From JBGUVL01 sp964370395 (lineage in GTDB: Bacteria; Bacillota_I; Bacilli_A; Erysipelotrichales; Erysipelotrichaceae), in assembly GCA_964370395.1 (NCBI GenBank), contig CAYJIZ010000020.1:1-42363 (forward strand): a stretch of DNA of 42,363 nucleotides, written 5' to 3'. Below the pieces are notes generated by a model that saw only the letters and a program-made list of their open reading frames with translations, did not search any database and was not told where the DNA came from. The position numbers and the translations under genes are program-made. Below, one piece after another: positions 28,202-36,585 of the stretch. Each line of letters opens with the position of its first letter. Position 1 is the first letter of the stretch.

Positions 28202-30028
28202 ATGGCAAAACAAAGAAACAAACGTAGAGTGAATAACAACAACAATTCCTTTGTACCAAAGAAAGAGGAAGAGGTAGTAACGCATATTACGTATGCAAAT
28301 CAAGTTACGGTTGGTGAATTAGCCAAATTATTGCATAAAAATTCATCAGACATTATTAAGTTCTTATTTTTATTAGGTCACATGGTGACAATTAATACGA
28401 TTCTTGATGATGAAAATGTAGAATTAGTATGTATGGAGTATGGAGTAGAAGTAACAAAAGAAGTCATTGTTGAAGAATTTAACTTCGAGGATATGGAAGA
28501 AGACGAAAAAGAAGAAAACCTTGTTTCTCGTCCACCAGTTGTGACAATCATGGGGCATGTTGACCATGGGAAAACAACGTTATTGGATACCATCCGTAAA
28601 ACAAGAGTAACGGAAGGGGAATTTGGTGGTATTACCCAACATATTGGGGCATACCAAGTAAGTGTTCATGGAAAGAAAGTAACATTCTTAGATACACCAG
28701 GACATGAGGCATTTACTGCGATGCGTGCACGTGGAGCGAAAGTAACCGATGTATGTATTGTTGTAGTTGCAGCAGATGATGGTGTTATGCCACAAACAAA
28801 AGAAGCAGTGGACCATGCGAAAGCAGCTGGTGTACCAATTATTGTGGCTGTGAACAAGATGGATAAAGAAGGGGTTAACCCGGATCGTGTAATGTCTGAG
28901 ATGTCAGAAATCGAATGTATGCCTGAAGAATGGGGTGGAGATACTATCTTTGTTCCTGTTTCAGCAAAAACAGGAGATGGTGTTGAAACATTATTAGAAA
29001 CTATTTTAGTAGTTTCAGAAGTTGCAGACTTAAAAGCAAATCCGAATCGTAGTGCGATGGGTACGGTAATTGAAGCGAAATTAGACAAAGGAAGAGGACC
29101 AGTTGCTACTATTTTAGTAGAAAAAGGAACCCTTCACTCTGGAGATATTATCGTTGTTGGAACGGTTTTAGGTAGAGTTCGTAAGATGGTTGACGATAGA
29201 GGTCGTGAAATCAAAACGGCAGGTCCATCAAAACCAGTTGAAATCATCGGGTTAAATGGAGTTCCAGTAGCAGGAGATGTATTTAAAACTTTTGATACAG
29301 ATAAAAAAGCACGCCAAATTGCGGAAGCGAGAATGGATGCAAAAGTAGAAGAAGAAAGAAATTCATCTAGTGCAATGTCATTAGAAGACTTAGCACGTCA
29401 AATTGAAGAAGGTAACTTACAAAGCATTAATGTAATTGTAAAAGCCGATGTACAAGGTAGTGCAGAAGCGGTAAAAGCATCGTTAGAAAAAATTGAAGTA
29501 AGTGGTGTACGTGTTAATGTAATCCGTTCTACTGCAGGTGCGATTAGCGAATCTGACATTATGTTAGCAAGTGCTTCTAGTGCTGTGGTATATGGGTTTA
29601 ATGTAAGACCAAATGCAGCAGTAAGAAAGAAAGCAGAAGAAGAGGGTGTTGAAATCCGTCTTCACAATATTATTTATAAAGCCATTGAAGAAATGGAATC
29701 CGCAATGAAGGGAATGCTAGCACCAGTTTATGAAGATGTAGTAATTGGACAAGCTGAAGTTCGCCAAATTTATAAAGTAAGTAAAGTAGGTACGATTGCG
29801 GGATGTATCGTGAGTGATGGTAGCATCAAAAAAGACTGTGGAGTACGTTTAATCCGTGATGGAATCGTCGTATACGAAGGAGCTTTAGGTTCTTTAAAAC
29901 GTTTTGAAAACGATGCAAAAGAAGTAAGCAATGGTTACGAATGTGGAATTACTATTGAGAAGTTCAACGACATCAAAGAAGGCGATGTCATTGAAGCATA
30001 CGAAGCACAACAGGTTGATGTTGACTAG
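28202..30028 (+). CDS. infB: Translation initiation factor IF-2
   Basis: A 608-residue GTPase that places fMet-tRNA on the ribosome. A short basic N-terminus (KQRNKRR, then an Asn run) and one IF2N helix domain (VGELAKLLHKNSSDIIKFLF) precede the G domain. G1 is GHVDHGKTT (near 117), switch regions include GGITQHIGAY, G3 is DTPGHEAF, G4 NKMDK and G5 SAKTGDG. Domains II-IV follow, with IGxAEVRQIYKVSKVGTIAGC near the C-terminus. It lacks the long N-terminal extension of E. coli IF2, as usual for small Firmicutes. ATG 28202 follows AGGTGAAAG; earlier in-frame codons lie inside ylxQ. Confidence 0.97.
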   Translation: MAKQRNKRRVNNNNNSFVPKKEEEVVTHITYANQVTVGELAKLLHKNSSDIIKFLFLLGHMVTINTILDDENVELVCMEYGVEVTKEVIVEEFNFEDMEEDEKEENLVSRPPVVTIMGHVDHGKTTLLDTIRKTRVTEGEFGGITQHIGAYQVSVHGKKVTFLDTPGHEAFTAMRARGAKVTDVCIVVVAADDGVMPQTKEAVDHAKAAGVPIIVAVNKMDKEGVNPDRVMSEMSEIECMPEEWGGDTIFVPVSAKTGDGVETLLETILVVSEVADLKANPNRSAMGTVIEAKLDKGRGPVATILVEKGTLHSGDIIVVGTVLGRVRKMVDDRGREIKTAGPSKPVEIIGLNGVPVAGDVFKTFDTDKKARQIAEARMDAKVEEERNSSSAMSLEDLARQIEEGNLQSINVIVKADVQGSAEAVKASLEKIEVSGVRVNVIRSTAGAISESDIMLASASSAVVYGFNVRPNAAVRKKAEEEGVEIRLHNIIYKAIEEMESAMKGMLAPVYEDVVIGQAEVRQIYKVSKVGTIAGCIVSDGSIKKDCGVRLIRDGIVVYEGALGSLKRFENDAKEVSNGYECGITIEKFNDIKEGDVIEAYEAQQVDVD

Positions 30029-30040
30029 AGGTAGTAAAAT

Positions 30041-30388
30041 ATGAGCACAAAAAATGAAAAAATTGCGGAATTGATCAAACGTAACATTTCCGAAATTATT
30101 CAATTCGAATTAAAAGATCCAAAAATAGGATTTATTACGATTACGGATTGTACCGTAACAAACGATTTGTCTTATGCGAAATTATTTGTTTCTTTTCTTG
30201 GACAAAATGCCAGAAAAGAAGCAGGTATGAAAGCCTTGAATCGTTCAAAAGGGTACTTACGTAGCGAATTGAGTAAAAAAATGAGTACAAGAAAAGTACC
30301 AGAATTAATTTTTCAATTAGACGATGCGTTAGAACGTGGAAACAAAATTGAAAAAATCATAGCAGATATGAACAAGAAAGCGAATTAA
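30041..30388 (+). CDS. rbfA: Ribosome-binding factor A
   Basis: A 115-residue KH-like 30S maturation factor. Features: KIAELIKRNISEIIQFELKDPKIGFITITDCTVTNDLSYAKLFVSF, where DPR/K-IGFITIT and the following S-D-LSYAKV are the family core, and a C-terminal LIFQLDDALERGNKIEKII. It binds 16S rRNA near the helix 1 region. AGAGGT precedes the ATG, 12 bases after infB. It is the last gene of the translation/transcription operon; a hairpin at its stop codon has no good U-tract, so readthrough into the VanZ gene is possible. Confidence 0.94.
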   Translation: MSTKNEKIAELIKRNISEIIQFELKDPKIGFITITDCTVTNDLSYAKLFVSFLGQNARKEAGMKALNRSKGYLRSELSKKMSTRKVPELIFQLDDALERGNKIEKIIADMNKKAN

Positions 30389-30400
30389 TCATTCGCTTTC
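30376..30400 (+). terminator. Strong hairpin at the rbfA stop codon, no clear U-tract
   Basis: GAAAGCGAAT (30376-30385), loop TAATC, ATTCGCTTTC (30391-30400): a perfect 10-bp stem, followed by TGTGTATCTAAAGG. It may be a factor-dependent or partial terminator, or an RNA processing/stability element. Confidence 0.5.
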
Positions 30401-30422
30401 TGTGTATCTAAAGGAGTTTTGT

Positions 30423-30980
30423 ATGACATTTAGCCAAATATTTGATATGGTCTTTGACAGCTTCTTAATCGCTGTTGTTTCAGTGGTTATCGTAATGTTT
30501 TGCATTTACTTATACAAACGCCATAAGCAACAAACATTCCAACATCCATACCGGATTACGATATTATTGTTGTATGTGTTTATGCTGATAAATATCACGG
30601 TATTTCGTGGTGGTTTATTTCAAAATGAAGAACATTTTGTCAATCTGATTCCCTTTGATGAATTAGTAAGTGTATCGTTTTACCAAGCAAGCGTTCTCGG
30701 TAAGAAAGAGGCACTTATCATCTTAGCGTATAATGTGGTTGGAAACATCGCTTGGTTTGTCCCATTTGGAATATTGTTACCAATGTACTTTGATAAGATC
30801 AAATGGAAACAGATGATGTTGTATGCATTTCTATTTTCCCTTAGCATTGAAGTATTACAATACATCTTTTACACTGGTGTAAGTGATGTTGATGATATTA
30901 TTTTTAATGTAGTAGGTGCTTTATGTGGGGATGGACTGTATCGATTTGTAAACAATAAAAGGAGAATCTCATGTCAATAA
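30423..30980 (+). CDS. VanZ-like membrane protein
   Basis: A 185-residue membrane protein with four to five hydrophobic segments (about 14-32, 45-62, 95-115, 120-140 and 150-170). VanZ-family signatures are NLIPFDE in the first extracellular loop, GNIAWFVPFGILLP, SIEVLQYIF and the late DVDDIIFNVVGALCG. VanZ confers low-level teicoplanin resistance in enterococci; most chromosomal homologues have unknown roles. ATG 30423 follows AAAGGAG. It overlaps the next gene by 10 bases, and its last codons carry that gene's ribosome site. Confidence 0.9.
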   Translation: MTFSQIFDMVFDSFLIAVVSVVIVMFCIYLYKRHKQQTFQHPYRITILLLYVFMLINITVFRGGLFQNEEHFVNLIPFDELVSVSFYQASVLGKKEALIILAYNVVGNIAWFVPFGILLPMYFDKIKWKQMMLYAFLFSLSIEVLQYIFYTGVSDVDDIIFNVVGALCGDGLYRFVNNKRRISCQ

Positions 30981-32011
30981 AAAAACAAGTGATTCGTTTC
31001 TGGAAAGTGTTTGAAACAGAAAGAATTAATTTAGAAAAAGCATTAAGAGAAAACAATGAAGAAGAAATCAATGAAATTAAAAAAATACTTGGTACTTATT
31101 TTGAAGAACTGTGCAATTGCCAACTTGAGATTGAGTACGAAGACGATATATTTGAATTAACATTTTTAAGCGAACAAGAGAAAAATGTGCAATACATTTG
31201 TTCGCTATTAAAAAAGTTAGCACCTGAAAATTTGCGTGAAAACTGGATTATTCATGCTGATTTACCACCACTTTCGCAAAAAGCGATGCATACGATTTTG
31301 CGTATTGATGGGCAAGATTACGGAAGTGATGATTTCATCGTTTATTATGAAATAGATACGAATAATCACTGCTTGAATGTAAGTTTATATTGTCCAGCAT
31401 TTGTCTCGTTAGAAGCGAACAAAGCATTGGAGATGGCAGTGTATATGCTTCAACTAAACATTGGGGAAGTAGCGCTTGAAGCTTACATCAACAATATTGA
31501 AGTGTGTGATCAAAAACAAGAAGGAAACCAAAGTATCTTATCGCATTTTTATGAAATGCTGATGGATATCGTAATGGAACAAAAATGGACACAATACGAA
31601 GATACGACAGAAATTTATCGTGTCTATAAGTTAGAAGAAGCGGCAATTAGTGAGAATGTACGAAAAGACATGAAAATGATTTTTACTACACATCCACTGT
31701 TAATCGCTGAAACCTTAGACAAAGATTCCTTTTGTGCACATCAGTTCTTCGACTTTGGTGGAGAATTTGGTTACTTGTATTATGCGCATGCCAATAGTGA
31801 AGTGAACGATGCCTTAGTACGTCAAAAACTAGAGAAACGATTAAATGAACTATTGTATCCACTAGGAATCGCAAGAAGCATTGGTGGTGCGATTGGGACA
31901 AAGTATGCCTACATCGATTTGGCAATTTTTGATAAAGAAGAATTTTTAAAAGTATTGCCGAAAATTAATGATAAATTATCGATTGATTTAGCTTACGCTG
32001 CCTTCGATTAA
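30971..32011 (+). CDS. Unknown 346-residue cytosolic protein
   Basis: I do not recognise a family. The protein has no signal peptide or membrane segment. It is acidic and divides into two halves: an N-terminal alpha-beta part (about 1-170; VIRFWKVFETERINLEKAL, ILRIDGQDYGSDDFIVYYEID) and a C-terminal part with DFGGEFGYLYYAHANSE and GIARSIGGAIGTKYAYIDLAIFDKEEFLK. The WKVFE start, an amphipathic helix and later beta-rich segment resemble other uncharacterised bacterial proteins opening with an FW motif, but I cannot name them. It overlaps the VanZ gene by 10 bases, with GGAGA as ribosome site, so the two are likely co-produced. A bidirectional terminator follows. Confidence 0.7.
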   Translation: MSIKKQVIRFWKVFETERINLEKALRENNEEEINEIKKILGTYFEELCNCQLEIEYEDDIFELTFLSEQEKNVQYICSLLKKLAPENLRENWIIHADLPPLSQKAMHTILRIDGQDYGSDDFIVYYEIDTNNHCLNVSLYCPAFVSLEANKALEMAVYMLQLNIGEVALEAYINNIEVCDQKQEGNQSILSHFYEMLMDIVMEQKWTQYEDTTEIYRVYKLEEAAISENVRKDMKMIFTTHPLLIAETLDKDSFCAHQFFDFGGEFGYLYYAHANSEVNDALVRQKLEKRLNELLYPLGIARSIGGAIGTKYAYIDLAIFDKEEFLKVLPKINDKLSIDLAYAAFD

Positions 32012-32017
32012 AAAAAG

Positions 32018-32049
32018 AAAGGATAAATGTGTTAACATTTATCCTTTTT
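32018..32049. terminator. Bidirectional terminator between the unknown gene and the esterase operon
   Basis: AAAGGATAAATGT (32018-32030), loop GTTA, ACATTTATCCTTT (32035-32047): a 13-bp stem with A-run on the left and T-run on the right. The minus-strand esterase stop lies in the right arm. Confidence 0.88.
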
Positions 32050-32800
32050 GTATGTTTAATTCTTTCATAAAGTGAGGAATTTCTTTTTCCCAACTTGCTT
32101 CATTGTGTCCACCATCCTCATAACAATGGCAATACACTTGTGCATTTTTACTTGTTAGCAAACGTGCGAAGCGCAAGTTGATTTCGCTTGCGATTGCGAG
32201 TGCTTCTTGCGAATCGTATTCGTGTTGTCCCCACGATAAATAAAACTGGTTTTTATTTAATGATTTCATCGTTTCGATTTCATTATACAGACGTTTGTGT
32301 ACATGCAAATAAAACAAAGAAATACAGATGGCTTTTCCAAATGTACGATAATGCTTACAACCACCATATAGAGCCATTAATCCACCCATTGAACTACCTG
32401 CGATATAAGTGTTTTCTTTCGTTGTTTGTATATTGTATTGGTTTTCAAACCATGGTTTTAATTCTTTCACCATCCACGTCAACAAATCTTTTCCTAGACC
32501 TGTCACTTCACCGCGGATATCATCGATGAAAGAGTAGGGAGAAAACTCGCATAATCGCTTGTTTCCAACATGGTTGCATTCAATACCGACAACGTATAAA
32601 TTACATTTGTTTTCGTCTAAATAGTCTTTTAGCCCCCAACTTTTATGGTAGGTTGCATCGTCATCATAAAATAAATTATGACCATCAAACATATACATCA
32701 CCGCAATGGGGATGTCTTTTTTTATTTTGTCTGGCACATAGATGTGCAACATTCTTTCTTCCTTAAAAGGAGTAATATAAATTGGTTGTTTCTTTATCAT
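32039..32800 (-). CDS. Alpha/beta hydrolase, esterase-type (third gene of ATP-grasp operon)
   Basis: A 253-residue esterase of the PF00756 (esterase D/Fes-like) type. It shows VMYMFDGHNLFYDDDATY early, the nucleophile elbow GSSMGGLMALYGG, and a C-terminal catalytic His in DGGHNEASWEKEIPHFM. No signal peptide, so cytosolic. The family cleaves acyl or siderophore esters; substrate unknown. Its ATG overlaps the stop of the upstream esterase by four bases, so the two are translated together. It is distinct in sequence from its neighbour, not a recent duplicate. Confidence 0.87.
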   Translation of the reverse strand: MIKKQPIYITPFKEERMLHIYVPDKIKKDIPIAVMYMFDGHNLFYDDDATYHKSWGLKDYLDENKCNLYVVGIECNHVGNKRLCEFSPYSFIDDIRGEVTGLGKDLLTWMVKELKPWFENQYNIQTTKENTYIAGSSMGGLMALYGGCKHYRTFGKAICISLFYLHVHKRLYNEIETMKSLNKNQFYLSWGQHEYDSQEALAIASEINLRFARLLTSKNAQVYCHCYEDGGHNEASWEKEIPHFMKELNIQKG

Positions 32801-33561
32801 TCCTCAAGCACCTTACCAATGTAGTATGGAAATTGGCGTATCCACCATTCCCAATCGTGATCTACATCATAACCCCAAAAATCAACCCAAACAGGAACGT
32901 TGATATGATTAAACAATTCTTTTAATTGTTTGGCATCTTCAATGGCTTCGTGTTCCCAACGTCCTTGTCCACAACAAATGACAATTTTACTTTGTTTGTA
33001 TAAGTCAGCATAAGGATGCTCACGTTCCATATTTTTTAAATAATCAATTGGTGAATTTAAATATGTTAATGGATTTTGGTAGTTTGGAAAGAAGTATTCC
33101 GCATGGTAAATACCACTTAATGCGATGGTACCATCAAATAATTCAGGATGACGTAACATAATGTTAAGTGCGTGGAATGCTCCCATACTCACTCCTACTG
33201 TTAAAAATTTACCACTGTAGCACTCTTTCGAAGTGTTGTTGTGAATGGCATACAAACGTGGCATTAATTCATCACATACGTACGATACCCAATCTTCGTG
33301 TAATTGAATGCGTAAATTTTCATCAGGCATAAAACTACTCCATGTTTCTTGATCGATCGGTTGGATACAGAACATTTGTATTTTACCTTCATCAATCATG
33401 GTTCCAACACTTTCAATCATTCCAAAATTTTCAAGGTCATAAAAATTACCGTCTTGAGCAGGGAAGACTAAAATAGGTTTTCCTGCATGGCCAAATACTT
33501 TAAATTCCATGTCTCTGTTTAATATATTACTAAATTCTTTATGGTAAGCGATATGCATCAT
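32797..33561 (-). CDS. Alpha/beta hydrolase, esterase-type (second gene of ATP-grasp operon)
   Basis: A 254-residue esterase. N-terminal HIAYHKEFSNILNRDMEFKVFGH is followed by ILVFPAQDGNFYD, where the usual oxyanion HG is replaced. The nucleophile elbow is VGVSMGAFHALNIMLRHPELFDG, and the candidate catalytic His is in GYDVDHDWEWWIRQFP. It is cytosolic by lack of signal. This subfamily, with a C-terminal DHxWxWW, is found in lactic acid bacteria and relatives as an uncharacterised esterase. AGGGGGG precedes the ATG. It lies 15 bases after the ATP-grasp gene and overlaps the next esterase by four. Confidence 0.87.
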   Translation of the reverse strand: MMHIAYHKEFSNILNRDMEFKVFGHAGKPILVFPAQDGNFYDLENFGMIESVGTMIDEGKIQMFCIQPIDQETWSSFMPDENLRIQLHEDWVSYVCDELMPRLYAIHNNTSKECYSGKFLTVGVSMGAFHALNIMLRHPELFDGTIALSGIYHAEYFFPNYQNPLTYLNSPIDYLKNMEREHPYADLYKQSKIVICCGQGRWEHEAIEDAKQLKELFNHINVPVWVDFWGYDVDHDWEWWIRQFPYYIGKVLEE

Positions 33562-33576
33562 CGTTTCCCCCCTTTT

Positions 33577-34767
33577 CTATTTTATTTCTAGCGTATCTTT
33601 CGCAAAAGAAATAGCTTCCTCTTCCTTTGTGAAACAAGCAATAAAGGTGTCATCGCCCATTGCTTTCGCAATGACAGCTGGATTTTTTTGCACCATTTTT
33701 AAATTGCTTTGGTATTTGTCAATTAACAAGTTAATAGCCGTTGCATAGTGATGTGTATCACGACGAGCGCTATACACACAACAAGCTTTGTTAGCTGGGT
33801 AAACACGAGCTTGTATTTTATCGCAAACCATATCTGCCCATATCTGATAAACGTCAACTTCATTCGCGTAGTTCATCATATCTGGAATGTATCCTCCAGG
33901 TGGTCGCATGTTCACTTCTAATGCCACAATGTCTCCTTTTTTACCAAGTCCTTCTTTGTCAGAATTCAACCGGAAGAATTCACAGTGGAAAAAGCGCGCA
34001 TTGCTTTCAAAGGTTTCGATTACGCGACGACCAATTGCTTTTAAATCATCAGGAATATCCGTTAACGAATAAAACCAAACGTCTCTTTGTTGGTTTACCA
34101 AATCCATTATTGAATCTGGATAATAGTGTACGGTTTCAAAAATGACTTCACGATTTTTCCCTGCGATACCATCATAGGAAAGAATCGTACCATCGACATA
34201 TTCCTCCATAATAAAGTTAATGTCTTGCTTATTTGCATAAAATTGTAGTAATTCTTCGTCATTTTGAATTTTGTAAGTTGTACTAGCTCCAACCCCGTTG
34301 TCTGGCTTAACCACAACTGGATATCCAACTTTTGAAACAAACGCTTTTGCTAAATCAAGTGTACTGACAATGTGGTAGCGTGCTACCTTTGCCTTTGCCT
34401 TTAAAAAGTATTCCTTCATTTTACTTTTGTATTTAATGTGGTCGATGGACTTCGTTTGAATCCCCGTTGTTACATTAAAATCAGTACGTAGATGAGCATC
34501 TCTAATTAACCAATACTCATTATTGCTTTCAATCCAATCAATCTTACCGTGTTTGAATGCCAAGTATGCACATGCACGGTATACCTCATCATAATTTTCC
34601 AATGAAGATACTTTGTAGTATTCATCTAAAACACCTTTTAAATTATCACTTAGTGTTTCATAAGCACTATCACCGATCGCTAAAGTTGTTACCCCATTTT
34701 TCTTTAGTGCTCGACAGAAGTTCCAATATCCTTCTGGGAAATTTGGTGAAAGAAAGATAAAATTCAT
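33577..34767 (-). CDS. ATP-grasp family ligase (first gene of an esterase operon)
   Basis: A 396-residue ATP-grasp enzyme, which would join a carboxylate to an amine or similar nucleophile with ATP. An N-terminal Rossmann-like domain (MNFIFLSPNFPEGYWNFCRAL, then AIGDSAYE) is followed by the ATP-grasp fold: KMKEYFLKA, PVVVKPDNGVGASTTYKI (the ATP loop), FIMEEYVDG and the metal-binding EVNMRPPGGYIPDM. The C-terminal ~90 residues resemble carbamoyl-phosphate synthase-type trailing domains. Substrates cannot be read from sequence. ATG 34767 follows GGGGGTG; upstream codons precede the promoter start. Two esterases follow in the operon, suggesting a shared pathway. Confidence 0.88.
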   Translation of the reverse strand: MNFIFLSPNFPEGYWNFCRALKKNGVTTLAIGDSAYETLSDNLKGVLDEYYKVSSLENYDEVYRACAYLAFKHGKIDWIESNNEYWLIRDAHLRTDFNVTTGIQTKSIDHIKYKSKMKEYFLKAKAKVARYHIVSTLDLAKAFVSKVGYPVVVKPDNGVGASTTYKIQNDEELLQFYANKQDINFIMEEYVDGTILSYDGIAGKNREVIFETVHYYPDSIMDLVNQQRDVWFYSLTDIPDDLKAIGRRVIETFESNARFFHCEFFRLNSDKEGLGKKGDIVALEVNMRPPGGYIPDMMNYANEVDVYQIWADMVCDKIQARVYPANKACCVYSARRDTHHYATAINLLIDKYQSNLKMVQKNPAVIAKAMGDDTFIACFTKEEEAISFAKDTLEIK

Positions 34768-34792
34768 CGCAAACACCCCCTTATCTACCTTT

Positions 34793-34821
34793 ATTCTAGC
34801 ATAGATACAAAAATGAAACAA
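34793..34821 (-). promoter_or_regulatory. Promoter of the ATP-grasp/esterase operon
   Basis: On the minus strand TTGTTT (34821-34816), spacer 17, TAGAAT (34798-34793) preceded by TGC (extended -10). Transcription begins about 20 bases before the start codon. Confidence 0.65.
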
Positions 34822-34923
34822 TCTGAAACCACGATTGAAAATTATTTCATTTTAAATCAATCGCAATTTCGCTTGCTTCAATTATAGGAAATGCAATACC
34901 CCCTTTTTAAAATGTGGTATTTA

Positions 34924-34952
34924 TTGAATAAACATAGGAATAATGGTACTAT
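34924..34952 (+). promoter_or_regulatory. Promoter of the yqeG-yqeH operon
   Basis: TTGAAT (34924-34929), spacer 17, TACTAT (34947-34952) preceded by TGG (extended -10). It lies in the 220-base divergent gap, in which I see no other gene. TATACT at 34954-34959 region is an alternative -10. Confidence 0.55.
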
Positions 34953-34987
34953 TATACTGTTATTTTATTAGTTGAAAGCGAGGGCAT

Positions 34988-35518
34988 ATGTTACATTTAT
35001 TTACCCCTAAAAAATACATAAAAGACTATCGTCATGTGGATATTGACGATTTGAAAAAACATGGGATTAAGTTAGTAATCTGTGATATTGATAACACCTT
35101 AGTGGCACATGATGAAAAACACCCAAATGAAGATGTGAAGAAGTTTGTAAAGAAGATGCAAGAGAACTTTGCGTTTTGTTTGATCAGCAATAACTTTAAT
35201 GAGCGTGTGACAACATTTGCAAAGGATTTGCATGTACCATGTTATTCAATGGCAAGAAAACCATTAAAGTTAACGTACAAAAAGATTATGAAGGAAATGG
35301 GTTATCCAGCTTCGCAGATAGCGAGTATTGGAGACCAGATTATGACGGATGTATTAGGTGGTAATCGTGCGCGTATTTATACGATTTTAACTCATCCATT
35401 AGTAGTAAAAGATTTGGCTTCGACAAAGGTGAATCGTATTTTTGAAAATATGGTATTTCAACGTTTGGCGAAAAAAGGAATTTTAATTAAAGGAGAATTT
35501 GATGGAAAGAAAATGTAA
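34988..35518 (+). CDS. YqeG family HAD phosphatase
   Basis: A 176-residue HAD IIIA-type phosphatase. Motif I is ICDIDNTLV (DxDxT), motif II LISNN, motif III Lys in ARKPLKLTYKKI, and motif IV SIGDQIMTDVLGGNRA. It resembles phosphatidylglycerophosphate phosphatases (eukaryotic Gep4/PTPMT-like branch and bacterial YqeG), so PGP is a plausible substrate, but this is inferred. GAGGG precedes the ATG. It overlaps yqeH by 17 bases and heads the conserved yqeG-yqeH-yhbY-nadD-yqeK-rsfS-yqeM operon. Confidence 0.92.
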   Translation: MLHLFTPKKYIKDYRHVDIDDLKKHGIKLVICDIDNTLVAHDEKHPNEDVKKFVKKMQENFAFCLISNNFNERVTTFAKDLHVPCYSMARKPLKLTYKKIMKEMGYPASQIASIGDQIMTDVLGGNRARIYTILTHPLVVKDLASTKVNRIFENMVFQRLAKKGILIKGEFDGKKM

Positions 35519-36584
35519 AGGCTGTGGAGCTACCTTACAATACAGTGACAAAACGGCAATTGGGTATTCACCAAAAGAAGAGGCAGAGTATTGCCAACGC
35601 TGTTTTCGCATTACACACTATGATGATGTTGTGATTAGTATGCAACAAGGCATTGATAGTGATGAGATTTTAGCGAAAGTAGCAACCATGGATGCACTTG
35701 TATTGTGGGTTGTTGATATTTTTGATTTTGAGGCGAATATTATCAAAGGGATGAATCGTCATTTGGTAAACAAAGATATTATCTTAGTTGCCACAAAACG
35801 TGATTTATTACCAGATAGTGTTGGGAATGAAAAAATTGCACAGTTTATTTTACGCCGTTTAAAAGAAAAGGGAATTAGCATTAGTGGTCTTGTCATTTGT
35901 GGTGATATGGCTAGCAATGCGTTTTCACAAGACAACGATTCACTAAAAGAGATTCATAGAGCGATTCGTTTGTATCGCAATGGACGTAATGTTGTAGTCA
36001 TTGGTATGGCAAATGCGGGAAAATCGACACTTTTAAATGCATTACTACAAAAAGAGAGTTTGACAACGTCTCGTCATCCAGGGACAACAATTGATTTTAA
36101 TGAAGTGAAATACCATGATTATTTTGTGTATGATACACCAGGTTTAACAAGATATGACTCTTTGTTGACGCATATTGATGTTAGCTTGTTGAAACAAATC
36201 ATTCCACATAAAACGATTAAACCGATTCAATTCCAATTAAAAGGGGACCAAAGTATTGCCCTTGGTGGACTTGTTCGTTTGGATTTAAGTGGTTGTGAGA
36301 AAGTCACTTGTGTATGTTATTTTGCGAATGGATTACCAATCCATCGTGGAAAATTAGAAAATGCGGATGCTTTGTGGAGTAATCATTTAAACGATGAAAT
36401 TTTATCTCCATCATTGGATACAAACTATAGTGATATGCGCATCTTAGAAAGCAAGATGCTAGCGAATAAAATGGATGTTGTAATCCATGGATTAGGTTTC
36501 TTCACATTGAGTGGAGATATTAAGAATATTAAAGTTTATGTCAACAAACAAATTGATGTAACATTTAGAGGAGCGATGATATAA
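35502..36584 (+). CDS. yqeH: Ribosome biogenesis GTPase YqeH
   Basis: A 360-residue circularly permuted GTPase needed for 30S assembly. An N-terminal zinc finger, CKGCGATLQ...EYCQRC (about residues 5-34), is followed by G4 ATKRDLLP, then G1 GMANAGKSTLLNALL (near 168), G2/switch HPGTT and G3 DTPGL, in permuted order. A C-terminal RNA-binding domain follows (about 250-360). ATG 35502 was chosen: AGGAGA lies five bases ahead, whereas the TTG just before it lacks spacing. aroE, which sits next in Bacillus, is absent; yhbY follows after one base. Confidence 0.95.
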   Translation: MERKCKGCGATLQYSDKTAIGYSPKEEAEYCQRCFRITHYDDVVISMQQGIDSDEILAKVATMDALVLWVVDIFDFEANIIKGMNRHLVNKDIILVATKRDLLPDSVGNEKIAQFILRRLKEKGISISGLVICGDMASNAFSQDNDSLKEIHRAIRLYRNGRNVVVIGMANAGKSTLLNALLQKESLTTSRHPGTTIDFNEVKYHDYFVYDTPGLTRYDSLLTHIDVSLLKQIIPHKTIKPIQFQLKGDQSIALGGLVRLDLSGCEKVTCVCYFANGLPIHRGKLENADALWSNHLNDEILSPSLDTNYSDMRILESKMLANKMDVVIHGLGFFTLSGDIKNIKVYVNKQIDVTFRGAMI

Positions 36585-36585
36585 C

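Noticed and set aside
27996..28259. Minus-strand frames opposite ylxQ/infB, murT, gatD and nusA
   Set aside because: All mirror strongly coding plus-strand genes, have no ribosome sites and give Ser/Phe-rich or repetitive products.
34830..34987. Small gene or RNA in the divergent yqeG/ATP-grasp gap
   Set aside because: It is AT-rich with only a weak AATACC/GGTATT pairing and no ORF with a ribosome site; I see only the two promoters.
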